64,000 nt of DNA, taken from contig NZ_JADBEJ010000001.1 of assembly GCF_014873915.1 (NCBI RefSeq), positions 1,240,001-1,304,000 of the forward strand. Direction: 5' to 3'. How positions within the stretch are numbered: the stretch's first letter is position 1; the number at the start of each line of letters is the position of its first letter. Made by a program: the position numbers and the translations under genes. Below are positions 53,271-62,889 of this stretch, one piece after another. This DNA is from Amycolatopsis roodepoortensis. Its GTDB lineage: Bacteria > Actinomycetota > Actinomycetes > Mycobacteriales > Pseudonocardiaceae. Under the pieces are notes generated by a model that was not told the DNA's origin, made no database searches, and worked only from the letters and a program-made list of their open reading frames with translations.

Positions 53271-53870
53271 GGTGAGCGAGGCCGGAAGCCTCAGCGCCTC
53301 GATCATCGGCGTCAGCGTGTCCATGGTCGCGGCGAGGTCGGCCTTCGGGTCGGGGGAGTGGGCGAGCCAGACGGCTGCCTCGTTCATCGCGCCGGAAAGC
53401 AGGCGTACCAACGGTTCGACGGGCCGCTTCGCCAGGACACCGTCGTTCATCAGGCCGGTCAGCGCTTCGGCGAGGTGCCGGGCGGACGACTCCGCGTCCA
53501 GTTCACGCCAATCCTGCCAGCCGACCACCGAAGGGCCGTCCAGCAGCATGATCTGCTGGGTCTCCGGATCGGTCGCCGCGGCGAGGAACGCGCGGCAGCC
53601 GGCGAGCAGCCCGGCCCACGAGTCCGGCGCGGCGTCCGCGGCCCGCGCGATCTGTTCGCCGACGTCGTGCTGTACGACGCCGAGCACGTGCCGGAAGAGG
53701 TCCGCCTTGCTGCTGAAGTGGTGGTAGAGCGCGCCTTTGCTCACGCCCGCGGTCTGCGCGATGGTCTCCAGCCCGACCTTGCCGTACCCGTGTTCGGCGA
53801 ACAGCCGCCGGGCGGTGGCGGTCAACGCCTCCATCGTCTCTTCGCGTTGCTGCTGTTTCGTGCGGGCCAT
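53268..53870 (-). CDS. TetR-family regulator
   Basis: The 200-residue repressor has a TetR N-terminal HTH at ~15-60 (LTATARRLFAEHGYGKVGLET, GVSKGALYHHFSSKADLF) and a helical ligand domain. It is divergent from the glyoxalase-like gene. The 88-bp gap carries two 16-bp dyads that are exact reverse complements of each other and likely operators for both directions. Confidence 0.88.
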   Translation of the reverse strand: MARTKQQQREETMEALTATARRLFAEHGYGKVGLETIAQTAGVSKGALYHHFSSKADLFRHVLGVVQHDVGEQIARAADAAPDSWAGLLAGCRAFLAAATDPETQQIMLLDGPSVVGWQDWRELDAESSARHLAEALTGLMNDGVLAKRPVEPLVRLLSGAMNEAAVWLAHSPDPKADLAATMDTLTPMIEALRLPASLT

Positions 53871-53880
53871 GGCCCGAATC

Positions 53881-53936
53881 TTGACATACCGACCGTCGGT
53901 TGGCTAACTTCAAAGAAACAAACCGACGGTCGGTAT
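53881..53936. promoter_or_regulatory. twin TetR operators overlapping the glyoxalase-gene promoter
   Basis: ATACCGACCGTCGGTT (53886-53901) and AACCGACGGTCGGTAT (53921-53936) are perfect dyads (ACCGAC-N-GTCGGT), with centres 34 bp apart. A plus-strand promoter, TTGACA (53881-53886), 18 bases, TAACTT (53905-53910), straddles the first dyad. Repressor binding would block it. Confidence 0.75.
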
Positions 53937-53958
53937 TATTTACGAGCAAGGTGGCATC

Positions 53959-54378
53959 ATGCGTCTGACCAGCTTCTATCCCGTTCTCATGACCGAGAAG
54001 ATCACCGAGACGCGGGACTTTTACTGCGACCACTTCGGCTTCGAGCCCACGTTCGAAGCCGACTGGTACGTCAGCCTCAAACGTGGCGCATGGGAGCTGG
54101 CGGTCCTCGCGTCCGGGCACGAGACCATTCCCGCCGGGGCGGGGAACCCCGTGCAGGGACTGTTGCTGAACTTCGAGGTCGAAGACGTCGACGCCGAGCA
54201 CCGGCGGCTGATCGTGGAGGCGGGCCTGCCCGAGGCGCTTTCCCTGCGCAGCGAGGACTTCGGGCAGCGGCACTTCATCGTCGCCGACCCCAACGGCGTG
54301 CTGATCGACGTGATCCAGGAGATCCCGCCGACCGGCGAGTTCGCCGAGCAGTTCACCGACGAGGCTCGCCCGAGCTGA
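53959..54378 (+). CDS. VOC-superfamily (glyoxalase/bleomycin-resistance-like) protein
   Basis: The 139-residue protein has paired beta-alpha-beta-beta-beta modules ([56 protein letters not shown]). It may act on or bind a small toxic or aromatic molecule. It is controlled by the divergent TetR regulator through the twin operators. AAGGTGG precedes the ATG. The 3' end overlaps the convergent MFS gene by 26 bp. Confidence 0.85.
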   Translation: MRLTSFYPVLMTEKITETRDFYCDHFGFEPTFEADWYVSLKRGAWELAVLASGHETIPAGAGNPVQGLLLNFEVEDVDAEHRRLIVEAGLPEALSLRSEDFGQRHFIVADPNGVLIDVIQEIPPTGEFAEQFTDEARPS

Positions 54379-55843
54379 CGACGACCGCCACCACGAACAG
54401 CCCACAAGCGACGGCCGCCGACACCTGCAACCCCGTGGTACAGGCGGCCTTCGCGGCGGCCAGCAATTCGTCGGCTAACTGCGAGGAGAGACCCGACGCG
54501 GCCGTCTCCGCCTGGGCCGGTCCTGACAGGGCGAGCACCCGCGCCGGTTCCGGCACGCCGGATGGGACGGCCAAGTGCCCCGCGTACACCGCGGCGGCCA
54601 GGGAGCCGAATACTGTCGTCCCGAAGCCGGCGCCCAGTTCGTAGCCCGTCTTCTCCACCGCCGCGGCGCCGCCCGCCTGGTCCGCCGAGGTCGCTGAAAG
54701 CAGGGTGTCGGTGCTCGACGTGAGCGCGAGCGCCATCCCGAGGCCCAGCCCGGTCAGCCCCACGCCCAGGAGTACCGGTGACGTGAGAGCGGCCGATCCC
54801 GCCGCCGGGACCAGCAACGACACCGCCGCGACGGCGAACCCGGCCGTGCGGACCCGCGCGTTGCCGAAGCGGCCCAGCAATGAAGGGGTCACGACACTGC
54901 CGACGGCCGAAGCGCCCAGTACCAGGAGAAGCCGGCTCGCCGCCGCGGTGGGCGAAAGCCCGAGCACCACCTGCAGGTACTGGGCGAAAAGCAGGCCCAG
55001 TCCGACGAGCGTGCTCATCACCAGCAGCACCCCGCCCACCGCGGCCCGTACGCCCGGCCGCCGGAACAGGGTGAGGTCCAGCAGCGGCGGATCGGTCCGC
55101 CGCTGGCGGCGCAGGAACAGTCCGATGAGGACACAGCCGGTCGCGCCCGAGGCGACGGCCGTGGTCCAGGAGCCCGGATGCCCGACGGCGAAAGCGATCC
55201 CGAGGACGCCGCCCGCGGCGAGGGCGGCGCTGAGCGCGTCCCACGGGCCACGGCCCGGCGGATTCCGGGGGAGCCACAGCAGCGCCAGCACCACCGCCGG
55301 CAGGATCACCGGCGGATTCAGCAGGAACGTCGCCCGCCAGCCCCACGCCTCGACGAGCACGCCGCCGAGGATCGGCCCGAACACCGACCCGGTGCCCGCG
55401 ATCCCGCTGCACACCGCGATCGCCGTGCGACGATGCCGCTGCTCCGGGAACAGTTCGCGCAGCAGCGACATCGTCACCGGCATGATCATCGCGCCGCCAC
55501 AGCCGAGCAACGCGCGGAACGCCAGCAACGCCGGGACGTTCGGCGCGAAAGCGCAGCCGAGCGACGCGATCCCGAACACGACGTACCCGGTGACCAGCAC
55601 GCGCCGCCGTCCGTACCGGTCGCCGAGGGTGCCGAACGGCAGCAGCAGCGGCGCGGCGGTCAGCGGGTAGATCGCCACGATCCACACCTGAGCCGACGCG
55701 CCGGGCCGCAGCTGCCGGACGAGGTCGGGCAACGCGACGTGCAGCACGGTCGCGTCGACCGCCACGAGGAAGAGCCCGGCGCCGAGTACCGCCAGCAGCG
55801 GCCAGGCGCGGTCGACCGCTCGCTCGGCCCGGGCCGTGGTCAC
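54353..55843 (-). CDS. MFS exporter (DHA2-type, 14 TM) of the Pks13-like operon
   Basis: The 496-residue transporter has 14 predicted helices. It has [13 protein letters not shown] (DHA2 motif) and [13 protein letters not shown] (motif A). GTG 55843 overlaps the Pks13-like stop (GTGA), so it is translationally coupled and the last gene of that operon. It probably exports the condensation product or confers resistance to it. In mycobacteria the mycolate exporter is the unrelated MmpL3, so this is a difference from the canonical system. Confidence 0.87.
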   Translation of the reverse strand: MTTARAERAVDRAWPLLAVLGAGLFLVAVDATVLHVALPDLVRQLRPGASAQVWIVAIYPLTAAPLLLPFGTLGDRYGRRRVLVTGYVVFGIASLGCAFAPNVPALLAFRALLGCGGAMIMPVTMSLLRELFPEQRHRRTAIAVCSGIAGTGSVFGPILGGVLVEAWGWRATFLLNPPVILPAVVLALLWLPRNPPGRGPWDALSAALAAGGVLGIAFAVGHPGSWTTAVASGATGCVLIGLFLRRQRRTDPPLLDLTLFRRPGVRAAVGGVLLVMSTLVGLGLLFAQYLQVVLGLSPTAAASRLLLVLGASAVGSVVTPSLLGRFGNARVRTAGFAVAAVSLLVPAAGSAALTSPVLLGVGLTGLGLGMALALTSSTDTLLSATSADQAGGAAAVEKTGYELGAGFGTTVFGSLAAAVYAGHLAVPSGVPEPARVLALSGPAQAETAASGLSSQLADELLAAAKAACTTGLQVSAAVACGLFVVAVVVSSGEPRR

Positions 55844-58800
55844 AGGAGTCCCGCCAGATGCCGCGCCACGACATCGACGTGCGGCGGGTCGACGACCGAC
55901 AGGTGATGCGCCTCGACCGGCACGATCTCCAGTCCCGGGCACAGCTCCGCCCAGCCCGCCGCGAGGTCGGTACGCGAATACCGGGGTTCCATCGCCAGCC
56001 CGGCCGCGTACTGCTCGGTCGCCCGGTAGAGCACGACCCGTCCGTCGTAACGGCGCGGCGTACCGCGTTCGGCCGCCAGTGTGTCCAAAAAGGACTGCCG
56101 CTGGTGCCGGAGCACCCCGGGGCTGAGCAGGCCCGCCTCGGCGACCCGCCGCATGGTCAGCTCGATCTGTTCCTCTTCGGGCAGCGGAGCCAGCTCCTCG
56201 TGGCCTAGCCGGACTTCGCGGCCGTAGGTCCCTTCGACGTAGCCGGTGAACCGCAGGAACCGCCGGGCGGACGACGCCCTCGGGTCGAGATCCGGTTCCG
56301 GAAGCGGGAGCATGGTGTCGATCAGCGCGACGAACTCGACCTCTTCACCCTCTTCGGCGAGCCGCGCGGCGACGCCGTAGGCCAGCGCCCCGCCGAACGA
56401 CCAGCCCGCCAGCCGGTACGGCCGGTCGCGACGCTGCGCCCGCACCAACGGCAGCAACTGCTCGACCCGTTCCTCGATGCTGACCCCGGGGACGCGTTCG
56501 AACCCGACGCACGGCACACCGGAAGGCAACCGCTCCAACAGCGGGCGGTACACGGTGCAGGTGCTGCCGCCGGGGTGGAAGAGCAGCAGCGGCGCGACGC
56601 CCGCTTCGCCGGGAGCGAGGACGTGCACCGGCCCGCGCTCCTCCCGCGTGTCGAGGATGGCGCGGGCGACGTCGGCGATGGCCGCGAGCGAGTCGTGCCG
56701 CCGGAGTTCGGCGGCGGTGACCGGCGTGTCGAGTTCGGTGCTGAGCCCCTGGGCGAGTAGTTCGGCCAGCCGGTCCGGTGTTTCCGTCTCGGTCAGCCGG
56801 ACGTGGGTGCCGGTCGCTTCGGCCCCGGTGTGCTCCTGCCAAAGACGCAGGACGAGGCGATCCGCCGCGTCCCAGGCGCGGCCCCGAGACGGCAGTGGTT
56901 GCTCGTTTTCGCGGGGCGCTAGGTCGCGGCTTAGATCGGCGAGGGTGGCGCCGCGGAGCACGCTGACGGAGTCGGGTTCCGTACCGAACTCGCGGCGAAC
57001 GGCTTCCTTGATCCGGTTCGCCATCAGGGAATCCAGCCCGAGCTCCACCAGCGGGACATCGGCGTCGAGCCGATCGGGTCGCAGCCCTATGACGGCGGCG
57101 ACGATCTCCGTCAGCCGGTCGCCCCCGGCCGTGCGCACCGGTTCGGGTTCCGGCGTGCGTGCCGCGAACGACGGCGGTGCTTCGGCGGTGGTGTACCAAT
57201 GGCGTTCGTGCCGCCACGGCATCGGCGGGACGTCGACCAGCCGGGCGCCGTCGTCCGGATCGGCGGTGGTGATCCGGGTGCCCGCGCAGTACAACTCGGC
57301 CGCGGCGGCGCCCAGCGTGCGGACCTCGTCCTGGCCCCGCCGCAGCGTTCCGGTGACGACAGCGTCGTGGATCCCCTCGGCTTCGAGGGTCCTGGTCACC
57401 GAGCCCCGCAGGATCGGATGCGGCGACACCTCCAGGAAGACCCGGTGCCCGTCCGCGGCGGCGGTTGCGACCGCTTGCCGGAACCGCACGGGACGGCGCA
57501 GATGCGCGGCCCAGTACCCGGCGTCGAAGTCCGGCAGTTCCCGCGGATCGGCGAGTACCGTGTCGTACCAAGGCACCGTCGGACGGCGGCCGCCCAGTTC
57601 GGCGAGCGCCTCCCGGAGCGCGGGCAGCACCGGATCGACCCGGGCGGAGTGCCCTGCGACCTCGACCGGCAGCCGCCGCGCGGTCAGCCCGGCGGCCTCG
57701 AGTTCCGCGACGAGGAGATCGAGCACGGTCGCGTCCCCGGCCACGGTCAGCTGCCCCGGCGCGGATTCGACGGCGAGTTCGATATCCGGGTACAGGTCCA
57801 GTTCCTCCGGCGCCAACTCGACCGCCGCCATCGCGCCACCCGGGCCGAGGCTGCCCAGAAGCCGGGCGCGCGTCGCGACCAGGTGAACGGCCTCGTCGGG
57901 GGTGAGCACGCCGCTCACGACGGCGGCGGCCGCGGACCCGAGCGAGTGCCCGACGATGGCCGAGGGCCGGACCCCGAGTGCCTCCCACTGGGCGGCCAGC
58001 GCGATCTGCGTCCCGAAGATGGCCGTCTGGGTTTCCGGCAGGGACAAGGGATCCCCGCTGGTGAGCAGTGCGCGCAGCGAGCGGCCGGTGTGCTCGGTGA
58101 ACAGGTCGTGCAGCTTGTCGACCTGCGCGGCGAACGCGGGTTCGGCGCGCAACAACCCTTGCCCCATGCCCGGCCACTGCGAGCCGTGACCGGAGAACAC
58201 GAAGACCGGCCCGTCGGTGCTCACGGTGGTGCCGGTGACGGCGCCCGCGGGAAGTGGATCGGCACCGGAACCGATGGCCCGCAGCAGTGCCGCCAGTTCG
58301 GTGGTGTCACCGGCGACGACGGCGGCGCGATGTGGCCCGCCGTTGTCGCGCCGGGACAACGTGTGGGTGACGTCGGCCAGGGAAAGCGACGGCATGGATT
58401 CCAGCCAGTCCGCCAGCTGAGTCGCGCGTTCGGCGAGTCGGTCGCGGGTGCGGGCGGACAGCAGCCCGATCCGGACGTCGGCGCGGTCCGGCGCCGGTTC
58501 CAACGGCGGCGCCTGTTCGAGGACGACGTGCGCGTTGGTCCCGCCGAAGCCGAACGCGGACACGCCGGCCGTGGCGCGACCGGACCGGCGCGGCCACGGC
58601 GTCGGCTCGGTCACCACCTTCAGACGCAGGTCGTCGAACGGGATGTGCGGATTGGGGGCGGAGAAGTGCAGCTGGGGCGGCAATTCGTCCCTGGTCATCG
58701 CGAGGACGACCTTGATCAGCCCGGCGATCCCCGCGGCCGCCTCCGCGTGCGCGATGTTCGTCTTCACCGAGCCGATCAGCAGCGGGGCGTCGGCCGGGCG

Positions 58801-60036
58801 GTCCTTGCCCAGCACGGCGCCGAGCGAGCGCGCCTCGATCGGGTCGCCGAGCAACGTGCCGGTGCCGTGCGCCTCCACGTAGTCCACAGTGGACGGATCG
58901 AGCCGGGCGCCGTGGTACGCCGTGCGCAGCATGTCCTGCTGGGCGATGGGGTTCGGCGCCGCCATGCCCTGTGACCGGCCGTCGGAGTTCACCGCGGTGG
59001 AGCGGATCACCGCCAGCACCCGGTCACCGTCGTACTCGGCGTCCGTCAGCCGTTTGAGCACGACGACGCCGCAGCCCTCGGCACGCGCGATGCCGTCGGC
59101 CTCCGCGGCGAACGTCTTGCACCGCCCGTCCCCGGCGAGCAGTCCGGCGGCGGCGAACGCGGCGGTCGGCCCGGGCAGCAGCATGAGGTTCACCCCGCCC
59201 GCCAAGGCCAGATCCGCCTCGCCGTCGCGCAGCGCGCGCATCGCGTGGTGCACCGCGACCAGTGACGACGAGCAGGCGGTGTCCACCGCCATGCTCGGCC
59301 CGCGCAGGTCGTAGACGTAGGAGAGCCGGTTGGCCGCGATACTCCCGGCCGCGCCGGTGGCGGTCCAGAGGTCGACGCCGCCGCTCGCCATCGTGAGATG
59401 CCCGTAGTCGTGGGTCGAGATCCCGGTGAACACGCCGGTCCGGCTGCCGCGCAGGGAGGCCGGGGCGATGCCGGCGTGTTCGAGCGCTGCCCAGGCGACC
59501 TCCAGCAGCATCCGCTGTTGCGGGTCCATTGTGGACGCTTCGCGTGGAGTGATGCCGAAGTGGTCGGCGTCGAAACCGGCGACGTCGTCGAGGAATCCGC
59601 CCACGATCGGGGCCGCCTCGGCGTCCCACCGGCCCGGCGGCGCGGTCCGGACGGCGTCCCGTCCGCTGCGGAGCAGATCCCAGAACTCGTCGAGACCGTC
59701 CGCGCCCGGCCAGCGGCAGCCGAGGCCGACGACGGCGATCGGGTCGGTCCGGCGACGGTCCGTGCCCGTCCGCTCCGGTTCGGGCTCCGTGCCGCCGGTG
59801 AGCGAGCGGGCCAGGTGGTCGATGGTCGGGCTTTCCCACAGCAGGGTGGCCGGGAGCGGGGTGCCGAGCAGATCTTCGAGGTCGGCGGCGATACCGACGG
59901 CCTGACGGGAGGACAGGCCGTAGTCGCTGAGCGGGCGGTCGGCTTCGAGCCGGGCCGCGTCGACGCCGGTGTGCCCGGCGACGGTGTCGAGCAGCCAGCG
60001 GCGCAGCGCCGGGGCGTCGAACGTCGGGTTTCTCAT
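55840..60036 (-). CDS. Pks13-like condensing PKS, ACP-KS-AT-ACP-TE
   Basis: The 1398-residue protein has the same domain order as mycobacterial Pks13. It starts with an N-terminal ACP (Ser43 in DYGLSSRQAV, the form loaded by FadD32-type ligases). The KS follows at ~98-505 (Cys254 in DTACSSS, EAHGTGT), then the AT at ~608-900 (Ser697 in GHSLGS), the second ACP (Ser1003 in LGLDSLM) and the thioesterase (HPGGSTCTVYR, Ser1213 in GWSFGG). There is no KR, DH or ER. It would join a fatty acyl chain to an alpha-carboxylated acyl chain, giving an alpha-alkyl beta-keto product. The ATG overlaps the FAAL stop (ATGA). Its length is below Pks13's ~1730, mainly from shorter linkers. Confidence 0.88.
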   Translation of the reverse strand: MRNPTFDAPALRRWLLDTVAGHTGVDAARLEADRPLSDYGLSSRQAVGIAADLEDLLGTPLPATLLWESPTIDHLARSLTGGTEPEPERTGTDRRRTDPIAVVGLGCRWPGADGLDEFWDLLRSGRDAVRTAPPGRWDAEAAPIVGGFLDDVAGFDADHFGITPREASTMDPQQRMLLEVAWAALEHAGIAPASLRGSRTGVFTGISTHDYGHLTMASGGVDLWTATGAAGSIAANRLSYVYDLRGPSMAVDTACSSSLVAVHHAMRALRDGEADLALAGGVNLMLLPGPTAAFAAAGLLAGDGRCKTFAAEADGIARAEGCGVVVLKRLTDAEYDGDRVLAVIRSTAVNSDGRSQGMAAPNPIAQQDMLRTAYHGARLDPSTVDYVEAHGTGTLLGDPIEARSLGAVLGKDRPADAPLLIGSVKTNIAHAEAAAGIAGLIKVVLAMTRDELPPQLHFSAPNPHIPFDDLRLKVVTEPTPWPRRSGRATAGVSAFGFGGTNAHVVLEQAPPLEPAPDRADVRIGLLSARTRDRLAERATQLADWLESMPSLSLADVTHTLSRRDNGGPHRAAVVAGDTTELAALLRAIGSGADPLPAGAVTGTTVSTDGPVFVFSGHGSQWPGMGQGLLRAEPAFAAQVDKLHDLFTEHTGRSLRALLTSGDPLSLPETQTAIFGTQIALAAQWEALGVRPSAIVGHSLGSAAAAVVSGVLTPDEAVHLVATRARLLGSLGPGGAMAAVELAPEELDLYPDIELAVESAPGQLTVAGDATVLDLLVAELEAAGLTARRLPVEVAGHSARVDPVLPALREALAELGGRRPTVPWYDTVLADPRELPDFDAGYWAAHLRRPVRFRQAVATAAADGHRVFLEVSPHPILRGSVTRTLEAEGIHDAVVTGTLRRGQDEVRTLGAAAAELYCAGTRITTADPDDGARLVDVPPMPWRHERHWYTTAEAPPSFAARTPEPEPVRTAGGDRLTEIVAAVIGLRPDRLDADVPLVELGLDSLMANRIKEAVRREFGTEPDSVSVLRGATLADLSRDLAPRENEQPLPSRGRAWDAADRLVLRLWQEHTGAEATGTHVRLTETETPDRLAELLAQGLSTELDTPVTAAELRRHDSLAAIADVARAILDTREERGPVHVLAPGEAGVAPLLLFHPGGSTCTVYRPLLERLPSGVPCVGFERVPGVSIEERVEQLLPLVRAQRRDRPYRLAGWSFGGALAYGVAARLAEEGEEVEFVALIDTMLPLPEPDLDPRASSARRFLRFTGYVEGTYGREVRLGHEELAPLPEEEQIELTMRRVAEAGLLSPGVLRHQRQSFLDTLAAERGTPRRYDGRVVLYRATEQYAAGLAMEPRYSRTDLAAGWAELCPGLEIVPVEAHHLSVVDPPHVDVVARHLAGLL

Positions 60037-61754
60037 CGCACCAAGGCCTTTCCGTAATCACCGGCGAGGTAGCGGTCGCGGCAGGCGCTCCGCGCGATCT
60101 TCCCGCTGGAGGTCCGCGGGACCAGGCCCGCCGGGACGAGTACGACGTCACGCAGCGCGAGGCCGTGCGCGTCGGAAACGAGCCGCCGGATCGATGCTTC
60201 GAGTGCCCGTTCGTCCTCCGCGGTCAGCGTGCCGTGTCCGCGGTGCTCGGCGACGACGACCGCGGATTCGGTGTCGGTGCCTTCGACGGCGAACGCGGCG
60301 ACACTGCCGGGGCGGATGTCGCGATCGGCGGAAGCCGCGGTCGCTTCGACGTCCTGCGGGTAGTGGTTGCGGCCGTCGACGATGAGCAGATCCTTGATCC
60401 GGCCCGCGATGTAGACCTCGCCGTCGTACCGGACGCCGAGGTCACCGGTGCGCAGCCAGGGACCCGTCGGCAGTTCCCCGTGGTCACCGGTCAGCCGGGC
60501 GCCGAAGGTTTCGGTGCTCTCCAAGGGTTTCTGCCAGTAGCCGGTGCCGACGTTGGGGCCGTGGACCCAGATCTCGCCGACCGCGCCGTCTTCGAGCGCG
60601 ACACCGGTTTCCGGGTCGACCAGCGCGACGTGCTGCCCCACCGGGACTCCGCAGGCGACCAGCCGGAGACCGTTTTCCGCCTGCCGCGCCGTTCCCGCCC
60701 CCAGCGCGGCGCGGTCGAACGTGGTCACCCGCGGAGGGACGCCGGGGCCGGTGGTGACGAAGACGGTCGCCTCGGCCAGCCCATACGCGGGCCGCGTCTT
60801 GTCCGGGGTGTATCCGACCTCGGCGAAGGTGTCGTGGAACCGGTCGAGCACTCCGGGGTTGATCGGCTCGGCGCCGTTGACGATCGCGGCGACGCGGTCG
60901 AGACGGAGCTTGGCGCGGTCCTCCTCGCGCACCCGGCTCGCGGCGTAGTGGAACGCGAAGTTCGGTGCGGCGCTCCAGCTCGCGTTGTGGTCGCCGAGCA
61001 ACTCCAGCCAGCGGACCGGGCGCTCGATGAAGGCCAGCGGGTCCATCAGCACCGACCGCATGCCCATGGCCAGCGGGGTGATCAGGCCGAGCACGAGACC
61101 CATGTCGTGGAACAGCGGCAACCACGAGACGGTGGTCCCCGACGGGTCGATGCCGAGGCCTCGCACCGCCTGACCGACGTTGGCGAGCACGTTCGCGTGG
61201 GTCAGCACCACTCCGGCCGGACTGCGGGTCGAACCGGACGTGTACTGCAAGTACGCCACGTCGTCCGGTGCTGGAGCCGGGGCGGGCCAGGCGCGGCCGG
61301 GGCCCGCGGTGGGCTTGTCGGCCGTGACCACGGCGACGCGCTCGCCGCCGGGCAGGCCCGCCAGGAACTCGCGGACCGCGTCCTCGGCCGCGGCGGTGGT
61401 GATCACCGCGGTGGGGGAGCAGTCGGTCAGCACCGCGGCGAGCCGTCCGGCGTGCCCGGGCAGCCCGGGATCGAACAGCGGCACGGCGATCGCGCCCGCG
61501 GTGATCGCACCGAGGAACGCGACGACGTAGTCGGCGCTCTGCGGGCACAGCACCGCCACCCGGTCACCGGGCCGGACGGGCAGCGCCGCCGCGACGGCGT
61601 CGACACGCTCCTGGAGTTGCTTCCAGCTCAGCGTCTTCCGGCGTCCGGCGCGATCGGCCGAGAAGTCGGCGAAGGTCAGCGCGGGCCGGTCGCCGTCGGT
61701 GTCCGCCCAATGCCGGAGGCAGGCGGGGAGGGTGTTTCCGGGGGCCAGGGACAT
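60033..61754 (-). CDS. fatty acyl-AMP ligase (FAAL), FadD32-like
   Basis: This 573-residue adenylate-forming enzyme has YLQYTSGSTRSPAG (A3), SWLPLFHDMGLVLG (the FAAL-type loop), AYGLAEAT and the late RTGDLG and GRIKDLLIVDGRN motifs. It should activate a fatty acid as acyl-AMP and pass it to the N-terminal ACP of the next-encoded protein. ATG 61754 has GAGGAGACG just upstream; an upstream in-frame ATG at 61874 would put the start inside the preceding gene. FadD32-pks13 adjacency is the hallmark of mycolate loci. Confidence 0.88.
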   Translation of the reverse strand: MSLAPGNTLPACLRHWADTDGDRPALTFADFSADRAGRRKTLSWKQLQERVDAVAAALPVRPGDRVAVLCPQSADYVVAFLGAITAGAIAVPLFDPGLPGHAGRLAAVLTDCSPTAVITTAAAEDAVREFLAGLPGGERVAVVTADKPTAGPGRAWPAPAPAPDDVAYLQYTSGSTRSPAGVVLTHANVLANVGQAVRGLGIDPSGTTVSWLPLFHDMGLVLGLITPLAMGMRSVLMDPLAFIERPVRWLELLGDHNASWSAAPNFAFHYAASRVREEDRAKLRLDRVAAIVNGAEPINPGVLDRFHDTFAEVGYTPDKTRPAYGLAEATVFVTTGPGVPPRVTTFDRAALGAGTARQAENGLRLVACGVPVGQHVALVDPETGVALEDGAVGEIWVHGPNVGTGYWQKPLESTETFGARLTGDHGELPTGPWLRTGDLGVRYDGEVYIAGRIKDLLIVDGRNHYPQDVEATAASADRDIRPGSVAAFAVEGTDTESAVVVAEHRGHGTLTAEDERALEASIRRLVSDAHGLALRDVVLVPAGLVPRTSSGKIARSACRDRYLAGDYGKALVR

Positions 61755-61791
61755 GACGTCTCCTCGGGGGTTCGGCGGGAGGTGCGGTGGA

Positions 61792-62442
61792 TCAGCGGCC
61801 GAGCGGACCGGCGGCGTGCCGCCAGGCGTCGACGGCGAGGGCGTCGAGATCGAGGCCGGTCGTTCCGGCGTCACGAAGCACGACCAGCACGTCGTCGGCG
61901 GCGATGGCGACGGTGCGCAGACGCAGCCCCGGCAGCTCGGGGGGCTGGCCGGGAAGCGTCAGAAGTTGTTCGTAGGAAAGGGTTTTCGCTCCCGGAACGG
62001 CGGGAGCGGGGTGGACGGTGACGGTCGACACCGCGGTACCGGCCGCGTCGTCGACCGTCACCTTCGAGCACCGCCCGGCCTGTGCGGCCCACGCCGCCAG
62101 ATCGGGCGGGTTCGTCATGCGGGCGACCAGTTCGGAGACCTGGCCGCCGGGAACGGCGGACTGGAAGCCCTGGCCGGCGGCGCCGTCGCCGACCAGCCTG
62201 CCGTGGACGACGTCCTCGCAACCACCGACGTCGACCCTGCTCTCTCGGCGGCCCGGGGTGGACAGTGCGGAGGCCACGTCGAATCCGTCACGCGTCGACG
62301 CGGCCGGGACGGTTTCCGGAGGCAGCAGGGCGGCGGGCGGAACAGTGGAAGCGGGCGCCGCCTGAATCGATTCTCCGGGAGCACCGGAAATGGTCGCGAC
62401 CGCTGCGGCGGACACGACGAGTGCGCGAATTCGGGCAGTCAT
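61792..62442 (-). CDS. secreted protein of unknown function heading the FAAL/Pks13-like operon
   Basis: The 216-residue protein has a signal peptide at ~1-28 (ALVVSAAAVATISGAPG...QAA). The mature part has a single pair of cysteines (GGCEDVV, AGRCSKV) and resembles small extracellular sensor or binding domains, such as the outer domain of PknH-type kinases. Only 37 bp separate it from the FAAL start, so it is probably the first gene of the operon. It may bind the exported lipid; that is inference. Confidence 0.72.
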   Translation of the reverse strand: MTARIRALVVSAAAVATISGAPGESIQAAPASTVPPAALLPPETVPAASTRDGFDVASALSTPGRRESRVDVGGCEDVVHGRLVGDGAAGQGFQSAVPGGQVSELVARMTNPPDLAAWAAQAGRCSKVTVDDAAGTAVSTVTVHPAPAVPGAKTLSYEQLLTLPGQPPELPGLRLRTVAIAADDVLVVLRDAGTTGLDLDALAVDAWRHAAGPLGR

Positions 62443-62889
62443 GAATAGCCCTTTCGGAAGGGTCCGTGGGGAGGTGTGGTCCCTTCGGTGGGACGCGGGC
62501 GCCGGGGTCGCGTCAGGGAACGCCGAACCCGGGCGGCACGACGAAGGCTACGACGGGAAATCGAATACCGGAAGGTGTCAAGAGAACGTAAATGTCCTTC
62601 GTGTACAGGGTGTGACCTGGGAGTTTCGGACTTTCCGCTGGTGTGCGCGCAGGTCTGGTACTCCCGTGCCACAGTTCTTCACTGTCCGTGAGCGACGGGT
62701 CACCCTGATGGGGGAGGTGGAGGCATTTCTTGTTTCCCTGGCATTCATATTGTCCTCCCGGATTGTGGGCAGGACAATTGCGCGGAAGGGGTCCGTCCGC
62801 TTAACGTGTCGCCACCTCCGACTTTCTTTCTCGGGTAATCGCCGTCACATTTTCGAATTCGATCGAACGACCGGGACAAAGGATTACGT
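62443..62889. promoter_or_regulatory. divergent promoter region of the mycolate-like locus
   Basis: 447 bp lie between the divergent secreted-protein/FAAL operon and the antigen-85-like gene. The plus-strand gene is preceded by AAAGGA about six bases before its ATG. AT-richer sequence lies at about 62825-62880. Overlapping open frames in the gap show no recognisable product. No operator was identified. Confidence 0.4.
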
